Assembly: GCF_002211365.1 (NCBI RefSeq)
Contig: NZ_LOKZ01000005.1
Coordinates: 1 to 64,000 of the forward strand
Direction: 5' to 3'
Source: Rhizobium sp. R711
GTDB lineage: Bacteria; Pseudomonadota; Alphaproteobacteria; Rhizobiales; Rhizobiaceae
Length of the DNA: 64,000 nt
Below, one piece after another: positions 17,868-24,850 of this stretch. Under the pieces are notes generated by a model. The model made no database searches. It saw only the letters and a program-made list of their open reading frames with translations, and was not told where the DNA came from. Numbering within the stretch: the stretch's first letter is position 1; every line of letters begins with the position of its first letter. Made by a program: the position numbers and the translations under genes.

Positions 17868-18114
17868 TTAGGAATCATGCCATCGGGTGACACTGGCCCG
17901 ATGGCTGGAGTGTATCGTCCCTTCGTCTTCAGCCCGATCTCCGGCCGGCATCGCAGAACCCCTCAAGTTCCGCATGCCGGTCTTTTTTATGGCGAGCTCG
18001 AAGACGAGATCCCGCAGCTTGTCAGGCCGACAACACTTTGGCGCGTGCGTTGATCTGGTCGCAGGCACCCCCGAACGGATCGAGCATCGGCACCAGGGGC
18101 GAAGCGCCAAGCAA
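17868..18114 (-). pseudogene. Possible frameshifted small gene in the Hsp20/pldB gap
   Basis: On the minus strand one frame reads LLGASPLVPMLDPFGGACDQ and ends KVLSA-stop at 18022. If one base is dropped at that TGA, the neighbouring frame continues DKLRDLVFELAIKKTGMRN to 17868. The two halves join smoothly in sense and composition, suggesting a small protein gene broken by a single-base insertion. Alternatively this is non-coding sequence or a sequencing error. No Shine-Dalgarno site is clear, and no family is recognised. The rest of the gap (17792-17867, 18115-18196) shows nothing convincing. Confidence 0.25.
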
Positions 18115-18196
18115 GCTTTTTTCTTTGATTTGACACGGCGATCGCCTATCCGCTTTACTCTGAAGGCGAATCCGCGAAGGACACGATCGATCGACC

Positions 18197-19171
18197 ATGG
18201 AACAGGTCCTTTTTTCGACCCCCGATAATCCAGCACCCGAAAACCGCACCGAAGGCTTCTTCGAGACGCATGACGGCCATCGGCTGCGCTATGCCGTCTT
18301 CCGCGCCGATGCGCCGGTGGCGAAGGGCACCGTCGTGCTCCTCCAGGGTCGAAACGAATACATCGAGAAGTATTTCGAGACGATCCGTGACCTGACGGCC
18401 AAGGGCCTCTGGGTCGCGACCTTCGATCTGCGTGGCCAGGGCGGCTCCGACCGGCTTCTGAAGTGGGGCCAGTATGGCCACGTCCGGCGCTTCGTCGACT
18501 ACGAGCACGACCTCGACACATTCCTCGAGAAGATCGTGTTGCCGGATACCCGTCTGCCATTCTTCATTCTCGCGCATTCGACCGGCGCGCTGATCGCAAT
18601 GTCGGCTGCCCCGTACCTCTCGACGCGCATCGAGCGAATGGTCCTGACCGCCCCCTTTATCGGCCTCTCGGGTCAGGCAGCGTCGGAAGGCACGATCCGT
18701 GCCCTCGCCGGGGTCGCCTGTTCGCTCGGTCTCGGCTCGTTTCCGCTAACGCGCCGGCTTAAAGAGCTGCCGTTCCGCGACAATCCGCTGACATCGGACG
18801 AGACGCGGTTCGAGCGCAACGTCGCCGTAGCAGCGGCTCACCCGGAACTGACCCTTGGTCCCCCGACCGCGCGCTGGCTGCACGACTCCTTCCGGACGAT
18901 CGATCGCGTGACCTCCCCCAGTCATCTGTTTTCGATCACCATACCGACGGTCGTCATCGCACCGACCCGCGACGCCATCGTGCCCTATATCGCGCAGGAG
19001 CGTATCTCACGCTACTTCCGCGCCGCTCAGTTCGTGCCGATCAATGGTGCGCGGCATGAAGTGCTGCAGGAGCGCGATGTCTACCGCAAGGCAGCGCTCG
19101 CGGCCTTTCACGCCTTCGTCCCCGGCAGTGACGCCGAGGCCGTCGAGGAAGTCGAAGGATTTGGCACCTAG
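18197..19171 (+). CDS. Alpha/beta hydrolase, lysophospholipase L2 (PldB) type
   Basis: The 324-aa serine hydrolase belongs to the monoglyceride lipase/lysophospholipase (Hydrolase_4) group. LLQGRNEYIEKYFETIRDL (about residues 50-68) is the oxyanion segment and FDLRGQGGSDR (about 76-86) is diagnostic of PldB-like proteins. The nucleophile elbow is AHSTGA (Ser near 122), a variant of GxSxG with Ala first. PTRDAIVPY supplies the Asp region and NGARHEVLQERD the catalytic His. No signal peptide is seen, so it is probably cytosolic or membrane-peripheral. It is convergent with hisN. No good ribosome-binding site is visible before the ATG. Confidence 0.88.
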   Translation: MEQVLFSTPDNPAPENRTEGFFETHDGHRLRYAVFRADAPVAKGTVVLLQGRNEYIEKYFETIRDLTAKGLWVATFDLRGQGGSDRLLKWGQYGHVRRFVDYEHDLDTFLEKIVLPDTRLPFFILAHSTGALIAMSAAPYLSTRIERMVLTAPFIGLSGQAASEGTIRALAGVACSLGLGSFPLTRRLKELPFRDNPLTSDETRFERNVAVAAAHPELTLGPPTARWLHDSFRTIDRVTSPSHLFSITIPTVVIAPTRDAIVPYIAQERISRYFRAAQFVPINGARHEVLQERDVYRKAALAAFHAFVPGSDAEAVEEVEGFGT

Positions 19172-19210
19172 CCCGGCCCTCCAAGAGACCGTGGCAAATG
19201 CCGTCGGATA

Positions 19211-20023
19211 CTATCGATTGAGAATGGCCATCGCCTGTTCGTAGACGGCGCGGCTTCCCGCTGCAATGATCGAGCCGCCGTTTTCCGGGCGCCCGCCATC
19301 CCAGGTCGTGATGATCCCGCCGGCATTCTCGATGACGGGAATGATGCCGCCGACATCATACGGCTTCAGGCTGTTTTCGATCACTAGGTCGACGTGACCG
19401 GCAGCGAGCAGCGCATAGGCGTAGCAATCCGTGCCATACCGGAAGAGTCTTACCTGGCTTTCGACTTCCCGGTATTTCTCCATCTCGGCGCCGGTAAAGA
19501 GATGCGGTGAGGTGGTGAAGAGAATGGCGTTTGCCAGAGCGCCGCAATCGCGGACCTGCAGCCGGCGCTCGCCCTCTGGGCCGCTATAGATGGAACCATT
19601 CGGATCCGCGAAGTAGCGTTCCCCGGTAAAGGGCTGCTCGATCATTCCCATGATGGCTCTACCGTCGCGCTGCAGACCGATCAGCGTTCCCCAGACAGGA
19701 ACACCGGAGATAAAGGCGCGCGTACCATCGATTGGGTCGATCACCCAAACATATTCGCGGTCGAGGCCGACATCGCCGTGCTCTTCACCAAGAATGCCGT
19801 GCTCCGGGAAATGCTCCTCGATCAGCGCACGAATGGCGACTTCCGCAGCCCTGTCGCCTTCGGTGACTGGGTCAAAGCCGCTCGACAGCTTGTTGGTCAC
19901 GTCAAGCCCGGACCGGAAACGCGGTAACGTCTCGGCCTTGGCGGCCTCCGCCAGGCGATTGAAGAACGAGCGATCAGGAAGCATGGTGAAATCCATCGGT
20001 GGCGCGCGAGTGGCGCTTTTCAT
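19211..20023 (-). CDS. hisN: Histidinol-phosphatase of the inositol monophosphatase family
   Basis: The IMPase-fold phosphatase of up to 270 aa hydrolyses L-histidinol phosphate in histidine synthesis. Metal-binding motifs are GILGEEHGDV (about 75-84), VIDPIDGTRAFI (about 93-104) and, near the C-terminus, KPYDVGGIIPVIENAGG (about 220-236). That layout is the HisN rather than the SuhB variant. Start choice is open: 20023 has no clear SD site, and in-frame ATGs at 19996 and 19984 (MLPDRSFFNRL) are alternatives. Its 5' end faces an sRNA gene and then an N-formylglutamate amidohydrolase gene, a neighbourhood conserved in sinorhizobia. Confidence 0.88.
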   Translation of the reverse strand: MKSATRAPPMDFTMLPDRSFFNRLAEAAKAETLPRFRSGLDVTNKLSSGFDPVTEGDRAAEVAIRALIEEHFPEHGILGEEHGDVGLDREYVWVIDPIDGTRAFISGVPVWGTLIGLQRDGRAIMGMIEQPFTGERYFADPNGSIYSGPEGERRLQVRDCGALANAILFTTSPHLFTGAEMEKYREVESQVRLFRYGTDCYAYALLAAGHVDLVIENSLKPYDVGGIIPVIENAGGIITTWDGGRPENGGSIIAAGSRAVYEQAMAILNR

Positions 20024-20085
20024 AGCGGAATTGCGGTCAGTTGCAAACGAGAGCAGCAGCTTTTAGCCGGCTGCACAATATTTTT

Positions 20086-20131
20086 GCACCGCAAAATATT
20101 GATTGACAATTGTGCACCGCAATAGTAGCGT
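20086..20131 (+). promoter_or_regulatory. Promoter and repeated GCACCGCAA boxes upstream of the sRNA
   Basis: A TTGACA -35 hexamer lies at 20103-20108, with a weak -10 at about 20126-20131 (17-bp spacer). The nonamer GCACCGCAA occurs twice, at 20086-20094 and 20114-20122, one copy on each side of the -35. The TGCACC half resembles NtrC half-sites, which would suit a nitrogen-responsive promoter; this assignment is inference. Confidence 0.55.
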
Positions 20132-20136
20132 TTGCT

Positions 20137-20213
20137 CACAGTCTTTTGACTGTAAATACCCTCCTTGGGTGTTTCCTCCCTAGACTTAGACCGCCGTGAG
20201 GCGGTCTTTTTTT
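20137..20213 (+). ncRNA. mmgR: MmgR-type trans-acting sRNA (alpha-r8 family; Rfam suhB motif)
   Basis: A 77-nt RNA is predicted. Hairpin 1 is ACAGUC-UUUU-GACUGU (20138-20153) and hairpin 2 is ACCC-UCCUU-GGGU (20158-20170). The single-stranded decamer UUUCCUCCCU follows (20172-20181). A terminator with a 7-bp stem (20189-20195 with 20200-20206) and seven U ends the RNA. The UUUCCUCCCU segment, the size and the location between a monophosphatase-family gene and an N-formylglutamate amidohydrolase gene with cpdR beyond are the hallmarks of Sinorhizobium MmgR, which limits polyhydroxybutyrate granule accumulation and responds to nitrogen source. The CU-rich single strands would pair with Shine-Dalgarno regions of target mRNAs. 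Confidence 0.88.
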
Positions 20214-20230
20214 AAGCCATCTCGGAAGAC

Positions 20231-21112
20231 TTACTCGGCAGCCAGGGCAGAGTCGGTCGCAAACTGCGCCACATAGATCGCCATCTGACGCATAAAGGCA
20301 GTGATCGCTCCGGCGACCAGGGCAAAGTCGGCGCGCTTCTCCAGCGTGATTTCGTCGACATAAATCGACCGGTTGACTTCTATCTGCAGCGCATGAAGCC
20401 CGCGTGACGGCCGGCCGTAGTGCTCGGTGATGAAGCCGCCGGCATAGGGCTTGTTGCGGATCGCCGTGAAGCCCATTTCCTCGAAGATGGCGACGGCCGC
20501 CCGCGACAGCTCGGCCGAAGCGCTGGTGCCATAGCGATCGCCGATAATGAAATCCGGCCGCGCATTGGTGCCTGCGACGCGGACATTGCCCGGCATGGAG
20601 TGGCAGTCGATCAGTACACCGAAGCCGAACTGGACATGCGTGCGTGCGATCAGCCGCCGCAGCGCCGCATGATACGGCTTATAGACGGCCTCGATGCGAT
20701 CGAGCCCTTCCTGCACCGACAGCCGACGGGCGTAGATCTCCATGTTCTCGGCAACGATACGGGGAATGGTACCGAGGCCGCCTGCGACGCGCAGCGAATT
20801 GATGTTGGCGTAGGGCGGTAGCAGACCGTCGAACATGCGCGGATCGAGTTCGTAGGGCTCACGGTTCACATCCAGGTAGGCGCGCGGAAAGTTGGCGAGC
20901 AGGAGCGGCGCCCCGAGCGCGCTCGCATCGGCAAACAGCTCATCGACATAGTGGTCCTCGGAACGACGGATGGAAACGCCTTCGAGCCGCGACTGGGCGA
21001 TGAATTCGGGCGGATAGATGCGCCCGCTGTGCGGCGAGTTGTAGACGAATGGAATGGCGTGCGACAAAGGCTCCCGGATCTCGAAAAGTGCGTATTCGGG
21101 GATTTCGTGCAC
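20231..21112 (-). CDS. N-formylglutamate amidohydrolase family protein (HutG-like)
   Basis: The predicted zinc amidohydrolase of about 293 aa releases formate from N-formylglutamate, the last step of one histidine-degradation route. FVYNSPHSGRIYPPEF carries the first His, RRSEDHYVDEL the acidic ligand and GVLIDCHSMPG (about 185-195) the conserved catalytic segment. PYAGGFITEHYG and LQIEVNRSIY follow as family motifs. The GTG at 21112 is chosen because AAGGGA lies 6 nt upstream; an in-frame ATG at 21157 lacks an SD site. It is divergent from cpdR, separated by about 190 bp. No other hut genes are present, so its role in histidine use is uncertain. Confidence 0.87.
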   Translation of the reverse strand: MHEIPEYALFEIREPLSHAIPFVYNSPHSGRIYPPEFIAQSRLEGVSIRRSEDHYVDELFADASALGAPLLLANFPRAYLDVNREPYELDPRMFDGLLPPYANINSLRVAGGLGTIPRIVAENMEIYARRLSVQEGLDRIEAVYKPYHAALRRLIARTHVQFGFGVLIDCHSMPGNVRVAGTNARPDFIIGDRYGTSASAELSRAAVAIFEEMGFTAIRNKPYAGGFITEHYGRPSRGLHALQIEVNRSIYVDEITLEKRADFALVAGAITAFMRQMAIYVAQFATDSALAAE

Positions 21113-21299
21113 CCTTTTTCCCTTTTTACCATGCCAGGAGGCGACTGCTTCGCCCATGTTGCCAGTTGCCGCACCGCAAGTCCATACTATCTCATGGGGA
21201 TGACGGCCCAGACAGCCTCTTCACCGGTTGTTTACTGGCCGACTTCTAGTGTAATTGGCTGGAGCCCCACGCATAAATTACTGATTAGCGGTCTGGATA

Positions 21300-21662
21300 A
21301 TGACTCAGAAGATACTTCTTGCAGAAGACGACAACGACATGCGCCGCTTCCTCGTGAAGGCGCTTGAAAAGGCAGGCTACAAGGTCCTCTCTTACGACAA
21401 CGGTGCCAGCGCCTATGACAGGCTTCGCGAAGAACCCTTCTCGCTACTCCTGACCGATATCGTCATGCCCGAAATGGACGGAATCGAACTGGCGCGCCGC
21501 GCGACCGAACTCGATCCGGACCTGAAAGTGATGTTCATCACCGGATTCGCAGCTGTCGCTCTGAACCCTGATTCGAAGGCGCCGAAGGATGCGAAGGTTC
21601 TTTCCAAGCCTTTCCACCTCCGCGACCTCGTTGAGGAAGTGAACAAAATGCTTGCCGCGTAA
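21300..21662 (+). CDS. cpdR: Single-domain response regulator CpdR
   Basis: The 120-aa receiver domain has no output module. Acidic residues lie at ILLAEDDNDM, the phosphoacceptor is D53 in LLTDIVMPEMDG, the Thr switch is in MFITGFA and the conserved Lys in VLSKPFHLRDL. It matches CpdR1, which in alphaproteobacteria is phosphorylated through the CckA-ChpT relay and, when unphosphorylated, primes ClpXP to degrade cell-cycle proteins. The protein ends in Ala-Ala, as does Caulobacter CpdR, where this tail makes CpdR itself a ClpXP substrate. It is followed by tRNA-Val. Confidence 0.95.
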   Translation: MTQKILLAEDDNDMRRFLVKALEKAGYKVLSYDNGASAYDRLREEPFSLLLTDIVMPEMDGIELARRATELDPDLKVMFITGFAAVALNPDSKAPKDAKVLSKPFHLRDLVEEVNKMLAA

Positions 21663-21702
21663 GGCTTCCGGCAGTGCATGTCACAAAACCGAAAAAAGTC
21701 TA

Positions 21703-21731
21703 TTGACGACAAAAACGGTTTGTGGTCTATG
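21703..21731 (+). promoter_or_regulatory. Promoter of tRNA-Val
   Basis: TTGACG (21703-21708) and TCTATG (21726-21731) are 17 bp apart and 14 bp before the tRNA. This is a good match to rhizobial housekeeping promoters of the TTGAC-N17-CTATAT type. Confidence 0.7.
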
Positions 21732-21745
21732 CGCCGCCATCGGAT

Positions 21746-21820
<75 letters not shown>

Positions 21821-21830
21821 TTCGAATTCA

Positions 21831-21861
21831 AAGGCTTAGCGAGAAATCGCTAAGCCTTTTT
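21831..21861 (+). terminator. Terminator of tRNA-Val
   Basis: A perfect 12-bp stem (21831-21842 with 21847-21858) has a GAAA tetraloop and the stem-end T-residues run on to 21861. Confidence 0.9.
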
Positions 21862-21936
21862 CGTTTCCGGCTCGAACACTATTTCGCGCGTGCGGCGACA
21901 ACGCATCGCCGCGTCCCCGGGCTCCGGCATCTGACG

Positions 21937-22254
21937 CTAGGGGTTGTTGTAAAACGATCCGCCGTCGTACGTGCAGGCGTAGTCGAGGACACATTGCTTG
22001 CCGGTCTTGTCCCGGAAACTGGCGGTGGTGCGCGCATAGCCCAGGCCGCATTTGGCAGGCGGATAGCGGAAGCTGCTGCCGCCGAAGCCGGAGCGGACGA
22101 ACACCTTCTTGTTCTGGCGGATGATCTGCGAGATTTGGCTACAGGTGTAAGCGCGCGCATCGACGTTCAAGGCACCCGCAGAAAGTGCCGTCGATGGCAG
22201 CACGAGCGTTACGGCCAACAGCGAAGCATGAACGACGACCTGAATGCAGCCCAT
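21937..22254 (-). CDS. Small secreted cysteine-containing protein, function unknown
   Basis: The 105-aa protein starts at 22254 (MGCIQVVVHASLLAVTLVLP), where a GGAGGG site lies 5 nt upstream; a longer frame to 22290 has no such site. Residues about 5-27 are a signal peptide. The mature part has four cysteines (in AYTCSQ, PAKCGLGY, GKQCVLDYACTYD), enough for two disulfides, plus a Gly/Tyr-rich tail. No known domain is recognised. It is probably periplasmic or secreted and converges on the tRNA-Val terminator. Confidence 0.65.
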   Translation of the reverse strand: MGCIQVVVHASLLAVTLVLPSTALSAGALNVDARAYTCSQISQIIRQNKKVFVRSGFGGSSFRYPPAKCGLGYARTTASFRDKTGKQCVLDYACTYDGGSFYNNP

Positions 22255-22407
22255 CTCACCCTCCCCGGCATGAGCATGGCGGGAAAACAACTATACTCGC
22301 TTTCGGCGAACCGGACAAAGCAACTGGTACCGTCAAGCGTGCGGCCGGTTGCGAGGTCGTAGGTGACCCGCGACATGCCAAAACAGTCCGATGTCCCCAT
22401 ATGCAGA

Positions 22408-22432
22408 GCGCCCGCCAAACCAGCGGGCGCTT
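22408..22432 (-). terminator. Hairpin downstream of a small secreted-protein gene (possible terminator)
   Basis: The stem AGCGCCCGC/GCGGGCGCT (22408-22416 with 22424-22432) has a 7-nt loop. It sits just after the stop of the minus-strand gene at 22459, but no U-run follows, so termination is only a possibility. Confidence 0.4.
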
Positions 22433-22458
22433 CGTTCAGTGGGGCCGGGTGAGCCATA

Positions 22459-22680
22459 TTACATGCACGCTGGTGCGGACTTCATGGCCGCCTCGGCGAG
22501 CGCTTTTGTCTTGTAGGCGCTACCGACAGCCATCGCGGCCTTGCCGTCAGGACGCTTCGAAACGATGCTGCATTTGCTGCTGTTCGGAGCATGCTCCACA
22601 TAATAGTGGCTGCTTGCGGCAAGCGCCGGAGCGACGCCGAAGGCCAGGATAGCAACACTCAGAGCGATTTTCCTGATCAT
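22459..22680 (-). CDS. Small secreted hypothetical protein (73 aa)
   Basis: The sequence starts MIRKIALSVAILAFGVAPAL and has a clear signal peptide cleaved after ALA (near residue 21). The mature part is about 52 aa with two cysteines (SSKCSIV and a near-terminal PACM), probably one disulfide, and a Lys/Ala-rich helix (KTKALAEAAMKSAPA). A GGAGGA site 5 nt before the ATG supports the start. Similar short periplasmic proteins are common in Rhizobiales but have no known role. Confidence 0.7.
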   Translation of the reverse strand: MIRKIALSVAILAFGVAPALAASSHYYVEHAPNSSKCSIVSKRPDGKAAMAVGSAYKTKALAEAAMKSAPACM

Positions 22681-22952
22681 CGCATTCCTCCATCTTAGCT
22701 AGACTGGCAATCTCGCTGCCAGACGAGAGTTTAGCTATCGCTCGCGATCACTTTGCCCAAGCGTCATATCACCGCATGCAGGGGACGCCCGTATGGAGTA
22801 CGACGGGCACTTGGATCTCGCCGGCCATCATTCTGGTTTTCCGCCAATTGCCAGAATGGAAAGTCGAGCCTATCGACCAATTTCGAACACAGAACAATGG
22901 CAAGTCGCTACCGACAACAGCACTGCTGAGACACGCACTACGAGGTAAAGAC

Positions 22953-23432
22953 ATGAGACTGGCAACTTTGGCCACCGCTTCGCTGCTCGCGGCGACACTG
23001 ACCACGACAGCAGATGCGGCGTCGCAGAATTTCCCCGGCGCCCCCGGTGCCCTGACGCTCGCCGGCAAATGCGCCAAGCTCGTCGTCGGCAAGGTCGACG
23101 CGACGAAGGGTTGTGAAAGCGAACTTGCAAGCGTGACACTTGTGAATGGCCAAGTCACCTTCATCTTCACCTCGGGCGGCAAGATGCTGGGCTTTCAAGG
23201 CGATGGCACGGCCATCAAGCCTGCTTCGAACGGCAACGCCCGCATGCCGCTCAACCTCGTGGTGACCGGCGTCGGCCAGAAGCTGACAGGTCAGGTAAAG
23301 GTTGCCGGCACCTGCACGATGGGCAACCCGTACGGCGGCAAGCCGGTTGACATCGAATGCACGGCCGAAAGCAAGGACACGGCCTTTACGGGCAGCTTCC
23401 GCACCAACGGCAAGGCGCCGAAGCAGAAATAG
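22953..23432 (+). CDS. Secreted hypothetical protein (159 aa)
   Basis: The start at 22953 (MRLATLATASLLAATLTTTADA) is chosen because GAGG lies about 8 nt upstream and the signal peptide starts here; the frame is open upstream to 22776 without a plausible start. The mature protein of about 136 aa is Gly/Lys/Thr-rich with three cysteines (GKCAKL, KGCESE, GTCTMG) and a fourth in IECTAES. The pattern suggests a small beta-sandwich. No known domain is recognised. It converges on the nuclease-like gene, leaving 27 bp. Confidence 0.65.
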   Translation: MRLATLATASLLAATLTTTADAASQNFPGAPGALTLAGKCAKLVVGKVDATKGCESELASVTLVNGQVTFIFTSGGKMLGFQGDGTAIKPASNGNARMPLNLVVTGVGQKLTGQVKVAGTCTMGNPYGGKPVDIECTAESKDTAFTGSFRTNGKAPKQK

Positions 23433-23459
23433 GCGACCGTTTGTTGTTTTAGGTTAGGC

Positions 23460-24155
23460 TCAGGCACACCAGGCGCCACTCGCGCCCGGTTTGCGGGCCA
23501 AGCCCTCGTTGATCATCTGCACACCGATCGACCGACCGTCCCGCGACACGACATGCGGGGCGCCTGCCTTTCCGGGCTGCCCAGCCGGGTTCAACGAGAA
23601 GGATCCGGCGTTCAAAATGCTCAGGAGCCGCAGCTTGGCAGCAAAGCCCAGCCGTTTCTCATTGTCGCAGCGAGCCGTCTCGATACCTGGCGTCACGACG
23701 TCGGCAATGGCGATCTTCTCGCCCTTGTACCAGAACGTGTCTCCATCGGCGACGCAGTTGATATGCTCTCCCTGCCCGCAATAGCCAAACGCAGCCTTGC
23801 CGGTCTGTTCCTGCGCAGGCGAGACGGAAACAGGTACAGGCTTCTCCGGGACGACGGGTGCCTTGGCCGGAATGGGCACGGCAGCAGGCGGCGTCAGGCG
23901 TGCCGCGGTTATCGAAGCGGTCTGCCGGGGGCTGGTGTCGCGCTCGGGTTCGTTCCGTGCGACCGTGGCCGGCCGAGCGAATGTCGCTACTGGCGCATGC
24001 GCCGCCAGCATCGGTTTCACGCTTTTCCAGTTGTCGTATAGCGCAATACCGCCAACGGCGAGAACACCGATGATTGTCCAGGGGAGCGCGCTTCCGCCTC
24101 CTCTTGCCTTCGATCGTGCTGATGATTTGCGGCGGCGTGTCGCGGTCTTTGCCAT
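23460..24155 (-). CDS. Membrane-anchored thermonuclease-fold protein lacking catalytic residues
   Basis: The 231-aa protein starts at 24155, with AGGGGA about 9 nt upstream. Residues 1-20 are very basic, about 25-40 form one transmembrane helix, and 55-118 are a Pro/Ala/Val-rich linker. From about 122 a staphylococcal-nuclease (SNase) fold follows: CVADGDTFWYKGEKI keeps the first Asp pair. Where active SNases have Arg35, Asp40 and Glu43 (R-L-L-L-V-D-T-P-E), this protein has A149, V154 and G157 (IAIADVVTPG). The C-terminal Arg loop is also diverged. The fold is thus kept but nuclease activity is unlikely; a binding role is possible. Cysteines at 126, 134 and in the tail may pair in the periplasm. 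Confidence 0.75.
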   Translation of the reverse strand: MAKTATRRRKSSARSKARGGGSALPWTIIGVLAVGGIALYDNWKSVKPMLAAHAPVATFARPATVARNEPERDTSPRQTASITAARLTPPAAVPIPAKAPVVPEKPVPVSVSPAQEQTGKAAFGYCGQGEHINCVADGDTFWYKGEKIAIADVVTPGIETARCDNEKRLGFAAKLRLLSILNAGSFSLNPAGQPGKAGAPHVVSRDGRSIGVQMINEGLARKPGASGAWCA

Positions 24156-24351
24156 CTGTCCGATTCCCCTGAATGCGCCGATTATCGCCGGGTAATCCTT
24201 TCCGAAACGTTGGCGACCAAGCATTTTGGCGCGGCTGCGGCAAGGCATGTTCGAAAGAGGTCGACCATCTTCCTGGAAATCCAGCATGGGCAGGACGGGA
24301 CCGGCGCTGCCCCGATGCCGGTTCTCATCGATCGTCGGGCAGCCAGCCATA

Positions 24352-24379
24352 GCGCAGGTGTCAGGGCGCAGGTGTCAGG
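24352..24379. repeat. 14-bp tandem duplication
   Basis: The unit GCGCAGGTGTCAGG occurs twice head to tail (24352-24365 and 24366-24379). It covers the 3' end of the frameshifted small gene on the minus strand and looks like a recent slippage duplication. Confidence 0.85.
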
Positions 24380-24557
24380 CGCGAGCCGGCGAGGTCCTCT
24401 CCGACGAAGAGCGCATTGGCGAGGCGCAACGAGAGCTCGGCGAAGCTGCGATCTCGCTTCTTTCCGGGTCGACCTGTGTATCAGCGGCGGCGCGAAGCGC
24501 CTGCCATTCGATCTCGTGCTTGATGGCAATGTCGTGCGGCACCAAAACTGCTTTCAT
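24361..24557 (-). pseudogene. Small hypothetical gene with a probable frameshift
   Basis: A minus-strand ORF begins MKAVLVPHDIAIKHEIEWQA and reads well to about residue 37, then turns into Ser/Arg-rich nonsense and stops at 24375. In the next frame the same DNA reads FAELSLRLANALFVGEDLAG and then SRLTPAP, stopping at 24361-24363. The joined product would be a plausible helical protein of about 64 aa. A single-base deletion (or sequencing error) near 24440 would explain this. No known family is recognised. A weak GGTGAG site precedes the ATG. Confidence 0.5.
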
Positions 24558-24607
24558 CTTTTCTCACCGATTGTCGCGAATATGAAGTGGATTGCAGTGG
24601 CGGCAGA

Positions 24608-24850
24608 TCAACGACGTGGCTTGGCAAGCGTGGAATCGTCTTCCGCGGCCGGCTTCGGCCCGCCTTTCGAAAGATCGCCGCCAGTGACATGAGCGGGAAC
24701 GTGAACGTCTTCAAAAACGCCATGCGGCAGCGTCAGGTCGACGTGATGCGGCGGCAGCACCTGCGCCTTCTGCATTCGGTTGGGACGCGCCCGCTTCATA
24801 CGGTCGGACTTTTCCGTGCGTTTGTCGGGGATGTGGGTCGAGGGGTGCAT
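24608..24850 (-). CDS. Small basic hypothetical protein (80 aa)
   Basis: The start at 24850 (MHPSTHIPDKRTEKSDRMKR) is supported by an AGGAGG site 7 nt upstream. The protein is rich in Lys, Arg, Pro and Asp, with no membrane segment and no known domain (VLPPHHVDLTLPHG in the middle). Its middle is probably disordered. It may be co-transcribed with the frameshifted gene and the nuclease-like gene downstream on the same strand. Function unknown. Confidence 0.55.
   Translation of the reverse strand: MHPSTHIPDKRTEKSDRMKRARPNRMQKAQVLPPHHVDLTLPHGVFEDVHVPAHVTGGDLSKGGPKPAAEDDSTLAKPRR

Noticed and set aside
18130..18161. TTGACA with TACTCT upstream of pldB as promoter
   Set aside because: Spacer of 20 bp is too long for a confident call.
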